A stretch of DNA of 64,000 nucleotides from an uncultured Lachnospiraceae bacterium. Lineage in GTDB: Bacteria; Bacillota; Clostridia; Lachnospirales; Lachnospiraceae. The position numbers and the translations under genes were made by a program. Positions within the stretch are counted from its first letter, which is position 1. Every line of letters starts with the position of its first letter. The notes below the pieces were generated by a model. The model was not told where the DNA came from and searched no databases. It saw only the letters and a list, made by a program, of their open reading frames with translations. The stretch is from assembly GCA_947631625.1 (NCBI GenBank), contig CANRMA010000003.1, positions 141,896 to 205,895 on the forward strand. The letters run 5' to 3'. This document shows positions 46,101 to 54,196 of the stretch, piece by piece.

Positions 46101-47690
46101 TATGGCATCGATCGGCGGATTGGTTACCTGCGCAAAAAGCTGCTTAAAATAATGGAACAAAGGATGATGAGCTTTGGAAAGCACAGGCAGCGGCGTATCC
46201 ACACCCATAGCCGCTATGGCCTCCGCCCCGTTTTTCGCCATTGGAAGTATACTTGTCTTTAAATCCTCATATGTATAACCGAATGCTTTCTGCATACGCT
46301 GTCTCTCTTCGGGCGTGTACTCCGGCACCCTCATATTGGGAATCTTTAACTCTTTTAACGTAACAAGGTTATTATCAAGCCACTCGCCGTACGGCTGCGC
46401 CGATGCGTATTTCTCTTTTAATTCATCATCATCGATCACACGTCCTTCTACGGTATCGACCAAAAGCATCTTGCCCGGATGCAGCCTTTCTTTTACGACT
46501 ATCTTTCCCGCATCTATATCTAAAACTCCTACCTCCGAAGAAAGGATAAGCGTATCGTCATCCGTTATCATATATCTTGAAGGACGCAGACCGTTTCGGT
46601 CAAGAACGGCGCCCATTATATCCCCGTCCGAGAAAAGGATCGACGCAGGACCATCCCAAGGCTCCATCATAGTAGCATAATACTGATAAAAGTCTTTCTT
46701 TTTCTGCGACATGGTCTTGTTGTTCTCCCAAGGCTCCGGTATGGTGATCATTACCGCAAGCGGAAGCGGCATGCCGCTCATAACAAGAAATTCCAACGTA
46801 TTGTCAAGCATGGCCGAGTCGGAACCCGATGCGCTTATCGCAGGAAGGACCTTATGAAGCTGTCCCGCAAGATGCTCTGATTCCATAGTTTCCTCACGCG
46901 CCAACATCTTATCTGCATTGCCGCGGATAGTATTTATCTCGCCGTTATGCACTATAAAACGGTTAGGATGCGCACGTTCCCAACTCGGATTAGTATTGGT
47001 GGAAAAACGTGAATGAACTATCGCAATTGCGGATTCATAATCTTTGTCCTGCAGATCGCTGAAAAAAGTACGAAGCTGTCCGACCAAAAACATACCCTTG
47101 TATACAATAGTCCTGCTGGATAACGATACCACATAAGTCACATCCGTAGACTGCTCAAAAGTCCTTCTTAATATATAAAGTTTCCTGTCAAAATCCAGTC
47201 CTTTAGCCACATTGTCAGGCTTTTTCACAAAAGCCTGCATGATACAGGGCATACATTCCACTGCCTTATGTCCAAGCACGGAAGGATTGATCGGCACTTC
47301 TCTCCAGCCCAAAAACTCCAACCCTTCTTTGTCCGCAATTATCTCAAACATTTTCTTGGACTGATTGCGCTGCAGTTCATCCTGCGGGAAGAAAAAAGTT
47401 CCGACACCGTACTCACGTTCTCCCCCAAGCTTAATACCTGATTCGCCTGCGACCTTCAGCATAAATTTATGCGGAATCTGTGTAAGAATGCCGACACCGT
47501 CACCGGTTTTGCCTTCGGCGTCCTTACCGGCTCTGTGCTCAAGATTTTCTACTATCTTAAGAGCATTCTCTACCGTTTCGCGGCTCTTTTGCCCTTTAAT
47601 ATTAACACAGGCTCCGATACCGCAGTTATCGTGTTCAAAGTCCGTACTATAAAGCGGAGCTTTGGGAATGTTTGTTTCTAAATCAAACAT
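43143..47690 (-). CDS. gltB: Glutamate synthase large subunit
   Basis: Makes two glutamates from glutamine and 2-oxoglutarate; the ammonia released in the N-terminal domain is channelled to the synthase domain. The ~1,515-residue product begins MFDLETNIPKAPLYSTDFEHDNCGIGACVNIKG: the catalytic cysteine of the class II amidotransferase would be exposed by removing about 22 residues before CGIG. GGEDKDRLT, PGEGGHLPGGKVYPWIA, SGYDGGTGAAPRTS (FMN) and CNLDTCPVGVATQ (Fe-S) mark the central domain; the GXGXG beta-helix follows (GLSGGKLIVYPPKGS). Start at 47690 behind AAAGGAGAC. Own promoter with a leader hairpin. Confidence 0.95.
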   Translation of the reverse strand: MFDLETNIPKAPLYSTDFEHDNCGIGACVNIKGQKSRETVENALKIVENLEHRAGKDAEGKTGDGVGILTQIPHKFMLKVAGESGIKLGGEREYGVGTFFFPQDELQRNQSKKMFEIIADKEGLEFLGWREVPINPSVLGHKAVECMPCIMQAFVKKPDNVAKGLDFDRKLYILRRTFEQSTDVTYVVSLSSRTIVYKGMFLVGQLRTFFSDLQDKDYESAIAIVHSRFSTNTNPSWERAHPNRFIVHNGEINTIRGNADKMLAREETMESEHLAGQLHKVLPAISASGSDSAMLDNTLEFLVMSGMPLPLAVMITIPEPWENNKTMSQKKKDFYQYYATMMEPWDGPASILFSDGDIMGAVLDRNGLRPSRYMITDDDTLILSSEVGVLDIDAGKIVVKERLHPGKMLLVDTVEGRVIDDDELKEKYASAQPYGEWLDNNLVTLKELKIPNMRVPEYTPEERQRMQKAFGYTYEDLKTSILPMAKNGAEAIAAMGVDTPLPVLSKAHHPLFHYFKQLFAQVTNPPIDAIREEVVTSTTVYLGTDGNLLEEKPENCNMLRVHNPILTSTDLMKIKNMNKEGFKVEVVPITYYKNTSLEKAIDRLFVEVDRAFRGGVNILILSDRGVDENRVAIPSLLAVSALQQHLVYTKKRTSVAIVLESAEPREVHHFATLLGFGASAINPYLAQESIKELIDNHMLDKDYHAAVDDYNDAVLHGIIKIASKMGISTIQSYQGSKIFEAIGIDKDVINKYFTNTVCRIGGITLKDIEKEVDTLHSMAFDPLGLSTDLELDAVGHHQMRSGADEHLYNPETIHLLQESTKRGDYEMFKKYTEAVNNEKSIKTLRGLMDFNYAKKAVPIEEVESVDAIVTRFKTGAMSYGSISKEAHETMAIAMNRLHGKSNSGEGGEDKDRLTVGADGLNRCSAIKQVASGRFGVTSEYLNSAQEIQIKMAQGAKPGEGGHLPGGKVYPWIAKTRHSTPGVSLISPPPHHDIYSIEDLAQLIYDLKNANTRARISVKLVSEAGVGTVAAGVAKAGAQVILVSGYDGGTGAAPRTSIHNAGLPWELGVAETHQTLIQNGLRNKVRIETDGKLMSGRDVAIAAILGAEEFGFATAPLVTMGCVMMRVCNLDTCPVGVATQNPELRKRFRGKPEYVENFMRFIAQELREYMAKLGVRTVDELVGRTDLLKIKDDLSDKQKKVDLSLILSNPYVNSKEKVIFDPKQVYDFQLEKTLDEKVLLKQLSKALETGQKRSIEVDVSNTDRTFGTIFGSEITRKYGDTLPEDTYCILCKGSGGQSFGAFIPKGLTLELVGDSNDYFGKGLSGGKLIVYPPKGSKFKQDENIIIGNVALYGATSGKAFINGVAGERFCVRNSGAVAVVEGVGDHGCEYMTGGRVVVLGTTGKNFAAGMSGGIAYVLDENNDLYTKINKEMVSSYEITSKYDVLELKDIIKEHVALTNSVKGKEILDNFGEYLPKFKKIIPHDYEHMLKLIVQMEEKGLSTEQAQIEAFYANKAN

Positions 47691-47733
47691 AAGTTTGTCT
47701 CCTTTCGCGGTGGGATTTATAGATAATTGCATA

Positions 47734-47777
47734 GAAAAAAGTCGCAAAAATACCCTTGCGGCGCACCTTTGCGACTT
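47734..47777 (-). promoter_or_regulatory. Terminator-like hairpin in gltB leader
   Basis: Stem AAGTCGCAAA / TTTGCGACTT (ten perfect pairs) followed on the minus strand by six T. It lies between the gltB promoter and start codon, so read-through would be needed to express gltBD: an attenuator candidate. The GC-rich 19-base loop (with GCGCCGC) could pair otherwise, but no known riboswitch is recognised. Confidence 0.6.
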
Positions 47778-47788
47778 AAACTGTATAT

Positions 47789-47817
47789 ACTATACACCTT
47801 TTTGCGGGAGTTGTAAA
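47789..47817 (-). promoter_or_regulatory. gltBD promoter
   Basis: TTTACA (47812-47817), 17-base spacer, TATAGT (47789-47794) on the minus strand. The transcript would start only a few bases before the leader hairpin. Confidence 0.65.
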
Positions 47818-48130
47818 TATAGAAATTTCTGGAAATTGTCTGATAATTTGACTATTTTATTTTTTTACGCTTAATTGTGTTGATATTTTCTGAATTGTGC
47901 GAGATTTTAATACAATAGTGACTGTCCTGTTGGAAAAGGAATGGGTCAGAGAAATGTTTTTCAACCAAATAAGTGGTATTGTCAATATTTTGTTACAGGC
48001 AGGGCGGCATCCGGACAGGACGCGTCTGACCTGCAATAAAGGATAAATCAAATAACTCTAAAACATCCTCAGATATATCATTTCAATTCATCTCTTGCAG
48101 AACCGTTTCACCATATACTTCTTTCCTTTA
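47818..48130. other. Intergenic region without recognisable gene
   Basis: AT-rich region between the iron alcohol dehydrogenase stop and the gltB promoter. A 64-residue minus-strand frame here has no ribosome site or family resemblance. GC-rich inverted segments around 47995-48035 (CAGG...CCTG) may be a terminator of the upstream operon, but no clean stem with a T run is visible. Confidence 0.4.
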
Positions 48131-49291
48131 TTATCTGCACAGCAAAAATATCTTTTTTACGTCTTCTTTATCCAACTTCACATATGCCCTTGTTGACAAT
48201 CCGCTGGTTCTTACCGCTTCCGAAGCCATTTCATCAAATTTTTCGTCTGTGATCCCTACATCGCTTAAATGAGCCGGAAGCCCAAGAGAACCGTTAAATT
48301 CTTTTACTTTTTCGATTGCCAGTCTGGCCGCGCTCATATCGTCAGATTCGTTCACTCCAAATACTTCCTTAGCCATACGCGCAAACCGAGGCGCCGTATG
48401 TTCCGACAGCACATATGTCATCCATGCAGGAGTTATGATTGCAAGTCCGACTCCATGTGTTATGTCATAGTATGCGCTGACGACATGTTCTATCGGATGT
48501 ACGCTCCATGCGCCGCCTTTCCCGACAGTCAGCAGATGATTTAATCCTATTGTGGACGCCCACATCAGATTCGATCTCGCCTCGTAATTCTCCGGCTCAT
48601 CCATAGCCTTTTTGGCATATTTTATAACGGTTTTCATTACCGCCTCACTCAGCACATCGGTTATATACGCTTCGTCATTAGGCTGAAAATATTGTTCCAT
48701 GACATGTGATAAGATATCGACCGAACCTGCGGCTGTCTGTTTGGCCGGTAATGTATACAAATATGTAGGATCGCAGATTGAAAGTTTCGGATATAAAAGA
48801 GGGGTGTTGATCTCCAGTTTCTCATGCGTTTTTTCATTACTTATAACGGCTCCTGAATTCATTTCCGAGCCGGTCGCACATATTGTAAGCACTACCGCGA
48901 TCGGTAACGCCTTTTTTACCAGACTTCTGTCCAGCACTAAATCCCATGGTTTTCCCTCGTAACAGGCGGACGCCGCAATATGCTTGGACGCATCTATCAC
49001 GCTTCCGCCTCCGACTGCAAGAATTACTTCTATCCCTTCTTTCTTACATATCTCACTTCCTTTTTCAACGGAAGAAAGCTTAGGGTTAGGTTCAATTCCT
49101 GAAAGTTCAAACATTTCAAAATCTTTAAGCAGTTCCTTTATCTTATCGTACAGACCGCTTCTTTTTATGCTGCCGCCTCCGTAAACGAGCAGAACTTTTT
49201 TCCCTAATTTTCCAAGTTCTTCCGGCAGACACTTTATCTGCTCCCTACCAAATCTGATATCTGTCGGAATATTATAAACGAAATTATTCAT
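48131..49291 (-). CDS. Iron-containing alcohol dehydrogenase
   Basis: A 386-residue group III dehydrogenase: NIPTDIRFGREQIKCLPEELGKLGKKVLLVYGGGS, VILAVGGGSVIDASKHIAASA (nucleotide site), and VDILSHVMEQYF and HPIEHVVSAYYDITHGVGLAIITPAWM supplying the Asp and three His iron ligands. It resembles NAD(P)H-dependent butanol or long-chain alcohol/aldehyde dehydrogenases (BdhA/YqhD side of the family). It starts 55 bases after the stop of the FAD oxidoreductase gene, probably as the last gene of the amino-acid catabolic operon, where it could reduce or oxidise an aldehyde product (inference). Confidence 0.88.
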   Translation of the reverse strand: MNNFVYNIPTDIRFGREQIKCLPEELGKLGKKVLLVYGGGSIKRSGLYDKIKELLKDFEMFELSGIEPNPKLSSVEKGSEICKKEGIEVILAVGGGSVIDASKHIAASACYEGKPWDLVLDRSLVKKALPIAVVLTICATGSEMNSGAVISNEKTHEKLEINTPLLYPKLSICDPTYLYTLPAKQTAAGSVDILSHVMEQYFQPNDEAYITDVLSEAVMKTVIKYAKKAMDEPENYEARSNLMWASTIGLNHLLTVGKGGAWSVHPIEHVVSAYYDITHGVGLAIITPAWMTYVLSEHTAPRFARMAKEVFGVNESDDMSAARLAIEKVKEFNGSLGLPAHLSDVGITDEKFDEMASEAVRTSGLSTRAYVKLDKEDVKKIFLLCR

Positions 49292-49346
49292 ACGCTTCTT
49301 CTCCTATCCGCTTTAACATAACCGTAGCCTGCCAAACTCTCTCTGA

Positions 49347-50474
49347 CTATATTTTAGCTTTATATCTGTCATAATGAAGCTCGCTTAAATCAACATCAGT
49401 CTTTCCGGTCACAATTAATTTGGCCAGTTGTTCGCCAACGGCAGGCGCTATGCCAAATCCATGCCCGTTAAACGCGCAGGCCACATATAAACCCGGTATT
49501 TCATCTACCTTTCCAAGCGACGGCACGCCATCCGAGGAGGCATCCATCCACCCCGCCCATGTACGTACGATTTTAGCTTTTGCCAGATCAGGAAAATATT
49601 TTATTATCCCTCGGCAGATACAGGGCGCCGTCTTTGATGAGCTGACTGGCGTTCCGTTGTCTTTATTATATCTTTCCAGTCCTGACGAGCCGCCAAACAC
49701 AAACGATCCGTGTTTTGTCTGATGACCGTAAAAATCTGCCTCTGCAGTGCCGAGCATCTGATCAAACATATGCGGCTGCGCCTCTGTTACAAGACATTCC
49801 AGTAATGATTTAGTCATGGGAATATCGATTCCAACGCTTGTCAGTATCTCTCTGGAATCCAAGCCTGCTGCGACCAGTACGCTCTCGCCTTCATATGTAT
49901 TGTTCGGCGTGATCACCTGCCGTATCTTTCCTTTTATCACTCTTAGTTCTTTAACACACTCTCCTGAAATAAAAGTCACCCCAAGCCTTCTTGCCATTTT
50001 ATAAAATCCCAACGTCGTGGTGAGCGGATTGGCATGACCATCGGTCGGACACCAGCTCGCGCAGATAACTTCATCAGAAAGATACGGATTGATTGCGCGT
50101 ACTTCATCGCCGTCTATCATTCTTACGTCAAGTCCGGCTCCCCTTGCGCTATCGGCCAGTTTTGTCAGAATATCTCTGTGTTTTTCCGTTTTCCCAAGAC
50201 GCAGATTCCCGTCCTGATGATATTCGCAATCCACTTCCAGTTCTTCCGACAGCGTCGGCCACAGATTCCTGATACCATACATAACAAGCGGAAGTTCCCT
50301 TACATCACGTCCCGATTGCCTTACTCCGCCTCCGTTTCTTGACGAACCGCCGTTTCCGATATGGTCCGAACCTTCAAGAACGATCACGTCCACACCCATT
50401 TTAGCAAGATAATACGCGGTAGAGCATCCTATAATTCCGCCGCCTACAATTACAACCTCTGCCGTAGTCTTCAT
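49347..50474 (-). CDS. FAD-dependent oxidoreductase, DAO/sarcosine-oxidase-beta type (catalytic subunit)
   Basis: A 375-residue protein with the D-amino-acid-oxidase fold: VVIVGGGIIGCSTAYYLAKMGVDVIVLEGSDHIGNGGSSRNGGGVRQ at the start, VLVAAGLDSREI, and late GLYVACAFNGHGFGIAPAVGEQLAKLI. This is the fold of OoxB, HcnC, the proline-dehydrogenase beta subunit and sarcosine oxidase beta, which oxidise a secondary amine next to a carboxylate. Start at 50474 behind AAAAGGAGGG, directly following the BFD gene (stop 50476). Together with the next three upstream genes it makes a four-part Fe-S flavoenzyme. Substrate unknown: an opine, proline, hydroxyproline or sarcosine-like compound. Confidence 0.85.
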   Translation of the reverse strand: MKTTAEVVIVGGGIIGCSTAYYLAKMGVDVIVLEGSDHIGNGGSSRNGGGVRQSGRDVRELPLVMYGIRNLWPTLSEELEVDCEYHQDGNLRLGKTEKHRDILTKLADSARGAGLDVRMIDGDEVRAINPYLSDEVICASWCPTDGHANPLTTTLGFYKMARRLGVTFISGECVKELRVIKGKIRQVITPNNTYEGESVLVAAGLDSREILTSVGIDIPMTKSLLECLVTEAQPHMFDQMLGTAEADFYGHQTKHGSFVFGGSSGLERYNKDNGTPVSSSKTAPCICRGIIKYFPDLAKAKIVRTWAGWMDASSDGVPSLGKVDEIPGLYVACAFNGHGFGIAPAVGEQLAKLIVTGKTDVDLSELHYDRYKAKI

Positions 50475-50475
50475 A

Positions 50476-50814
50476 CTATTCGCCCTCCTTTTCATCCGGC
50501 GCCTCATTGGCAAAAACTTCCATTTCTATTGGACGCATAGGAACGCGGCTGGCAGCCGGCTCAAGCTCTGAGGGCGATATTCCCAGTTCTTTTGCAACTA
50601 TTCCCTTTACCAGTCTGCTGCAGGTCTGTCCCTGGCAAAGTCCCATACCGGTACGCAGATATCTCCTGATCTCCGTAAGCGTCCACATTCCGTCATGCAC
50701 CGCTTTTCTGATCTCGCCTTTTGTGATCTCCTCACAGCGGCAGATAAGCATATCGTCATCCGGACCCGGAACAAAGGGGCCTATATCTCTTGATCTGTCA
50801 TTTACTGAATTCAT
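50476..50814 (-). CDS. BFD-like [2Fe-2S] protein, small subunit of amino-acid dehydrogenase
   Basis: A 112-residue protein: LICRCEEITKGEIRKAVHDGMWTLTEIRRYLRTGMGLCQGQTCSRLVKGIVAKEL, the bacterioferritin-associated-ferredoxin-like [2Fe-2S] domain with CxC and CxxxxC. In opine oxidases and related enzymes this domain is often fused to the C terminus of the alpha subunit; here it is a separate gene. Start behind TAGGAGGATGAC, 11 bases after the alpha gene stop; the next gene starts immediately after its stop. Confidence 0.88.
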   Translation of the reverse strand: MNSVNDRSRDIGPFVPGPDDDMLICRCEEITKGEIRKAVHDGMWTLTEIRRYLRTGMGLCQGQTCSRLVKGIVAKELGISPSELEPAASRVPMRPIEMEVFANEAPDEKEGE

Positions 50815-50825
50815 ATGTCATCCTC

Positions 50826-52403
50826 CTATACGACCTTAAAAAATCTTGCTTTCATCGCATATTCCCTCGGAACCCTAATAGTCAGAAGATTGGTCTTATC
50901 AAACGCCTTCATGCTCTTAACCGATACGACTTCGGCGTCGCAAACAACTTTTCCGTCTCTCCCTAATCCTTTGCCCTTGGTTCCCGCTTCCGGAAGCGGA
51001 AGAAATTCATAAGGCAGTGTAACTGTGGCTGTGCCGTCCTGACAGGATTCATCTACCAGAAAGATTGCCTGACCTGAACAGCTTGCCACGCACATTCCGC
51101 AATTTATACATTCCGAATCATCCACAACGATAGGAAGCGAGGTGATTTTTGAACCGATTGAAATACAGCCCTTTTTACATGCATCCTGACAGGGATTGCA
51201 GGGAATGTTCTGTGTACATTCGATGACCGGATGTATGCCTGTCTTGTGCGTAACTCCGGGATATTTTTCGATCTCGTCATCCGCTACATATCCGTTTTTC
51301 AAAAGGCTCTCTGATATGTCAATTCCCTCTTCCGTTTTTTCTATGGCCTTTCCTCTGTTCTGCGGGGCAAACATTCCCTGACGCAGCCCGTTTAACGCTT
51401 CGTCCAAGGATGCCAGTTCTGATTTTAATTCTTCTTCATCTATATATCCTAAATACTCCGCAGCGACGATTCCTGCCATTCTTCCTTCTATCATAGCTGA
51501 AGAGGCTTCTTCAATTCCGGCGACATCGCCTGCTGCAAACACGCCCGGAAGTGAGGTTCTTCCGTACGGATCACAGATTGGAACCTGCCCTCCACGTTTG
51601 GGATCATCCTCCATTTTGCACCCCGCCATTTTTAAAAGCTGTGACATCGGCGATAATCCCACCGCAACGCAGATAGTATCAACATCAAAATGCTTTTCCG
51701 TTCCCGGAATAAACTGAAAGTTACTGTCTATTTCCGCTATGGTCACTCCCGTTACATGATCTTCGCCCTCAGCTTCCACAACCGTATGTGAGAGATAAAA
51801 AGGCACTCCGGTACGGGCAACCTTGGCCGCATGCACCCCATAGCCGCCGACTCTGGGCGCCGCATCAACAATAGCCGCCACTTCGCAGCCGCATTGCTCC
51901 AACTGAAAAGATACAACAAGCCCTACATTCCCGGAACCAAGCATGAGCACCCTTTTGCCCGGAAGCACTCCATGAATATTCATCATTGTCTGCGCCGCCC
52001 CTGCGCCTATTACGCCCGGCAGGGTCCAACCCGGAAACGTGACCATATTTTCCGCAGCTCCGGTGGCAATAATGACAGCGTTGCCCTTATAATGCTCTAC
52101 CCTGTCTCCTTTTCTTACCACTACTTCCTTATCCTGATACAGTCCGATGACCGTTGCATTCAATACAACCTCCACCCCTGCTTCACCGGCTTCCTCCAGA
52201 AGCTGCTGTCCGATCACAAAACCTCTGATCTTTGCCCGATGCTCCTTTGAACCAAAAAACTTATGTATCTGTTTGAATAACTGTCCTCCCGGTTTTTCAT
52301 TTTCATCAAATACGACTACCTTCATTCCTTTTTTAGCCGCTTCGATCGCTGCCGACAAACCGGAAGGTCCTGCGCCTACGATAACCAAATCATATCTTTT
52401 CAT
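50826..52403 (-). CDS. NAD(P)/FAD-dependent oxidoreductase with C-terminal 4Fe-4S domain (alpha subunit)
   Basis: A 525-residue pyridine-nucleotide-disulfide-type flavoprotein: VIVGAGPSGLSAAIEAAKKGMKVVVFDENEKPGGQLFKQ (FAD), VLMLGSGNVGLVVSFQLEQCG (NAD), PICDPYGRTSLPGVFAAGDVAGIEEASSA. After about residue 425 it carries a ferredoxin-like extension with CTQNIPCNPCQDACKKGC and DDSECINCGMCVASCSGQA, likely one or two 4Fe-4S clusters. It is OoxA/HcnB-like, transferring electrons from the catalytic flavin subunit; the ferredoxin extension suits an anaerobe passing electrons to ferredoxin or NAD rather than oxygen. Start at 52403 with GGAGAGGAG in front; the longer frame overlaps the upstream gene. Confidence 0.87.
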   Translation of the reverse strand: MKRYDLVIVGAGPSGLSAAIEAAKKGMKVVVFDENEKPGGQLFKQIHKFFGSKEHRAKIRGFVIGQQLLEEAGEAGVEVVLNATVIGLYQDKEVVVRKGDRVEHYKGNAVIIATGAAENMVTFPGWTLPGVIGAGAAQTMMNIHGVLPGKRVLMLGSGNVGLVVSFQLEQCGCEVAAIVDAAPRVGGYGVHAAKVARTGVPFYLSHTVVEAEGEDHVTGVTIAEIDSNFQFIPGTEKHFDVDTICVAVGLSPMSQLLKMAGCKMEDDPKRGGQVPICDPYGRTSLPGVFAAGDVAGIEEASSAMIEGRMAGIVAAEYLGYIDEEELKSELASLDEALNGLRQGMFAPQNRGKAIEKTEEGIDISESLLKNGYVADDEIEKYPGVTHKTGIHPVIECTQNIPCNPCQDACKKGCISIGSKITSLPIVVDDSECINCGMCVASCSGQAIFLVDESCQDGTATVTLPYEFLPLPEAGTKGKGLGRDGKVVCDAEVVSVKSMKAFDKTNLLTIRVPREYAMKARFFKVV

Positions 52404-52440
52404 ACTTTTCTCCTCTCCAGGTGTACTTCCTTTATCAGCT

Positions 52441-52767
52441 CTATTGCTCCTCAAACGGTTTGGCGCTGACTCCATACTGCGTACAAACTTCCATTCCTTC
52501 GACAAGCGGCGTAATACAGGTCCTTACGTTCGGAACACCGTTTACTACCATAACACAGTCCGTACATCTTCCGATAGCGCAAAAGATTCCTCTTGGTTTA
52601 TGTTCTTTACGGGTATATCTGTGCACCATTACACCGTTTGCTTTAAGAGCCGCCGCAATAGGCTCTCCTTCGTATCCTTCCAGTTCTTTTCCGTCAAAAG
52701 TAAATTTGACTGATTTTCCTTTTTCCTGAACTCCCAGAATCGGATGTTCCTTTATTCTCTCTGACAT
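52441..52767 (-). CDS. [2Fe-2S] ferredoxin-like small subunit (HcnA / SoxD-alpha-N type)
   Basis: A 108-residue protein: VKFTFDGKELEGYEGEPIAAALKANGVMVHRYTRKEHKPRGIFCAIGRCTDCVMVVNGVPNVRTCITPL. The cysteines CxxxxCxxC plus a later C form the plant-type [2Fe-2S] site seen at the N terminus of sarcosine oxidase alpha and in HcnA. It is the first gene of the four-gene oxidoreductase set. Start ATG 52767 with GAAAGGAGAC in front. Repeat copy G lies 29 bases upstream. Confidence 0.87.
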   Translation of the reverse strand: MSERIKEHPILGVQEKGKSVKFTFDGKELEGYEGEPIAAALKANGVMVHRYTRKEHKPRGIFCAIGRCTDCVMVVNGVPNVRTCITPLVEGMEVCTQYGVSAKPFEEQ

Positions 52768-52796
52768 ATTAAGTCTCCTTTCCACTACACGGCCTT

Positions 52797-53003
52797 TAGG
52801 CAATTGCAAAACTTTCTCTCAATGTATATTGATTGTACAGATTTAACAAATACCATTGCAGGTGCTCTGAGCGCGTCGGCATTTAGCGAGGTATTTTCGA
52901 GCTTAGTGCCGCTACTGCGCTCAACGCAGCGAAAGCGGCCTGCAAAGGTTTTGTTAAAGCTGCACAATCTCAAAGACATAAATCGAAATTTTGCAATTAC
53001 CTA
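52797..53003. repeat. Full-length ~207-bp palindromic repeat (copy G), inside operon
   Basis: Ends TAGGCAATTGCAAAAC and AATTTTGCAATTACCTA; nested pair TTGTACAGATTTAACAAA / TTTTGTTAAAGCTGCACAA; GC-rich core. Very similar to copy H over its whole length and in the same orientation. Direct repeats ACACGGCCTT (52787-52796) and ATACGGCCTT (53004-53013) flank it, 9 of 10 identical. It separates the cyclodeaminase genes from the dehydrogenase genes. Confidence 0.85.
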
Positions 53004-53024
53004 ATACGGCCTTCCTTCACTTCA

Positions 53025-54161
53025 TCACGCCAAATCCGGTTTCTCCCAGAGTCTTAACTTCTGCCCAAGACCGAGCTCAAGCGCTTTTTCATAGCAGTGT
53101 TTTCCCCACGCTACGTCCTCCACAGGCATCCCTCCTACGGAAAAGATGATTATGTCGTCTTCGCTTTCACGTCCCGGTCTTTTTTTGTATATAATATCTC
53201 CGAGGTCGTACATGTCCTTTTTTTCAATGAGCCCGTCATGAACCATATCCGTAAACTTTGAACCGATAATATTATTGGCTCCAAAAGACGGATAGGGAAA
53301 CTCCTCTTCCCATGCCTCGTACAGCGCCGTATTGTCAACTACCAGCTTACATTTATCCGCCATAAATCGGGCGTCCAATTCAAAACAACTCACGCCTATG
53401 ATTAACGCTCCGGGTTTTATCCATTCTCCCATAACTAACGGATATGTGCTTGGGTCCGTATTTCCGGAATTGGCAAACGCGATAACATCCGTATCCCTTA
53501 CCAATTCTTCTACCGTATCAACCGCCCTTATAGTGGAAATGTCCGGATACTTTTCCTTCGCATATTGTACAAACGCATCCAATGACTTTTGGCCTCTTCC
53601 CTTTACTTTGATCTCATTAATGCCGGGGCAGGTTGACATAACTGCGGCCAACGTAGTTTTGCCCATTACGCCCGGCCCGCATATTCCGCAGACTTTTGCA
53701 GCTTTTTTTGCAAGATATTTTGCGCCTACTCCCGGAATCGCTCCTGTTCGCATCGCGCTGAGAATATTGGCTGACATAAGCGCCAACGGCGCGCCCGTAT
53801 CCTTATCATTTAACATTACGGTAAGAATGGATCTTGGAAGCCCTTTCTTTTTGTTATTGCTGTTGCTTCCATACCATTTCATACCGGCCAGGTCGAATGG
53901 GCCTCCGATATATGCAGGCATAGCCATAAATCTCCTGTCGTCGCCTTCGTCCAACGGCATATTGGGAAACGGGGATTCTTTTGGAAAAGAAATCTGGCTT
54001 CCATGTGAATTATGATTTTCCCCTCCCATGACATAATCTCCCGCATTTAAGCACTTGATAACTTCTTCCATTGTGTCAATACAGGCAGGCATATCTTTTA
54101 CTCCTGCTTTAATCATGTCTTCCTCCGACAAAAATAAAAAATCAATCTGCGGATAACTCAT
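53025..54161 (-). CDS. Ornithine cyclodeaminase/mu-crystallin family protein, copy 1
   Basis: A 378-residue NAD(P)-binding protein of the OCD family: MSYPQIDFLFLSEEDMIKAG at the start, GAPLALMSANILSAMRTGAIPGVGAKYLAKKAAKVCGICGPGVMGKTTLAAV (Rossmann fold with GxGxxG-like GPGVMG) and LVRDTDVIAFANSG. The family includes ornithine cyclodeaminase, pyrroline-2-carboxylate/ketimine reductases and alanine dehydrogenases; the MSxNxLSxMRTGA stretch is the substrate loop. This ~380-residue subgroup is longer than classic OCD (~330) and in some databases is, as I recall, called 'tyramine oxidase subunit B', which I cannot verify. It lies 35 bases after copy 2. Substrate unknown. Confidence 0.82.
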   Translation of the reverse strand: MSYPQIDFLFLSEEDMIKAGVKDMPACIDTMEEVIKCLNAGDYVMGGENHNSHGSQISFPKESPFPNMPLDEGDDRRFMAMPAYIGGPFDLAGMKWYGSNSNNKKKGLPRSILTVMLNDKDTGAPLALMSANILSAMRTGAIPGVGAKYLAKKAAKVCGICGPGVMGKTTLAAVMSTCPGINEIKVKGRGQKSLDAFVQYAKEKYPDISTIRAVDTVEELVRDTDVIAFANSGNTDPSTYPLVMGEWIKPGALIIGVSCFELDARFMADKCKLVVDNTALYEAWEEEFPYPSFGANNIIGSKFTDMVHDGLIEKKDMYDLGDIIYKKRPGRESEDDIIIFSVGGMPVEDVAWGKHCYEKALELGLGQKLRLWEKPDLA

Positions 54162-54196
54162 ATTAATCCTCCATTCCTGCTTAAGCTGCGAATTTA

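Noticed and set aside
47857..48051. 64-codon minus-strand frame upstream of the gltB promoter
   Set aside because: No ribosome site, no recognisable motif and composition like non-coding DNA.
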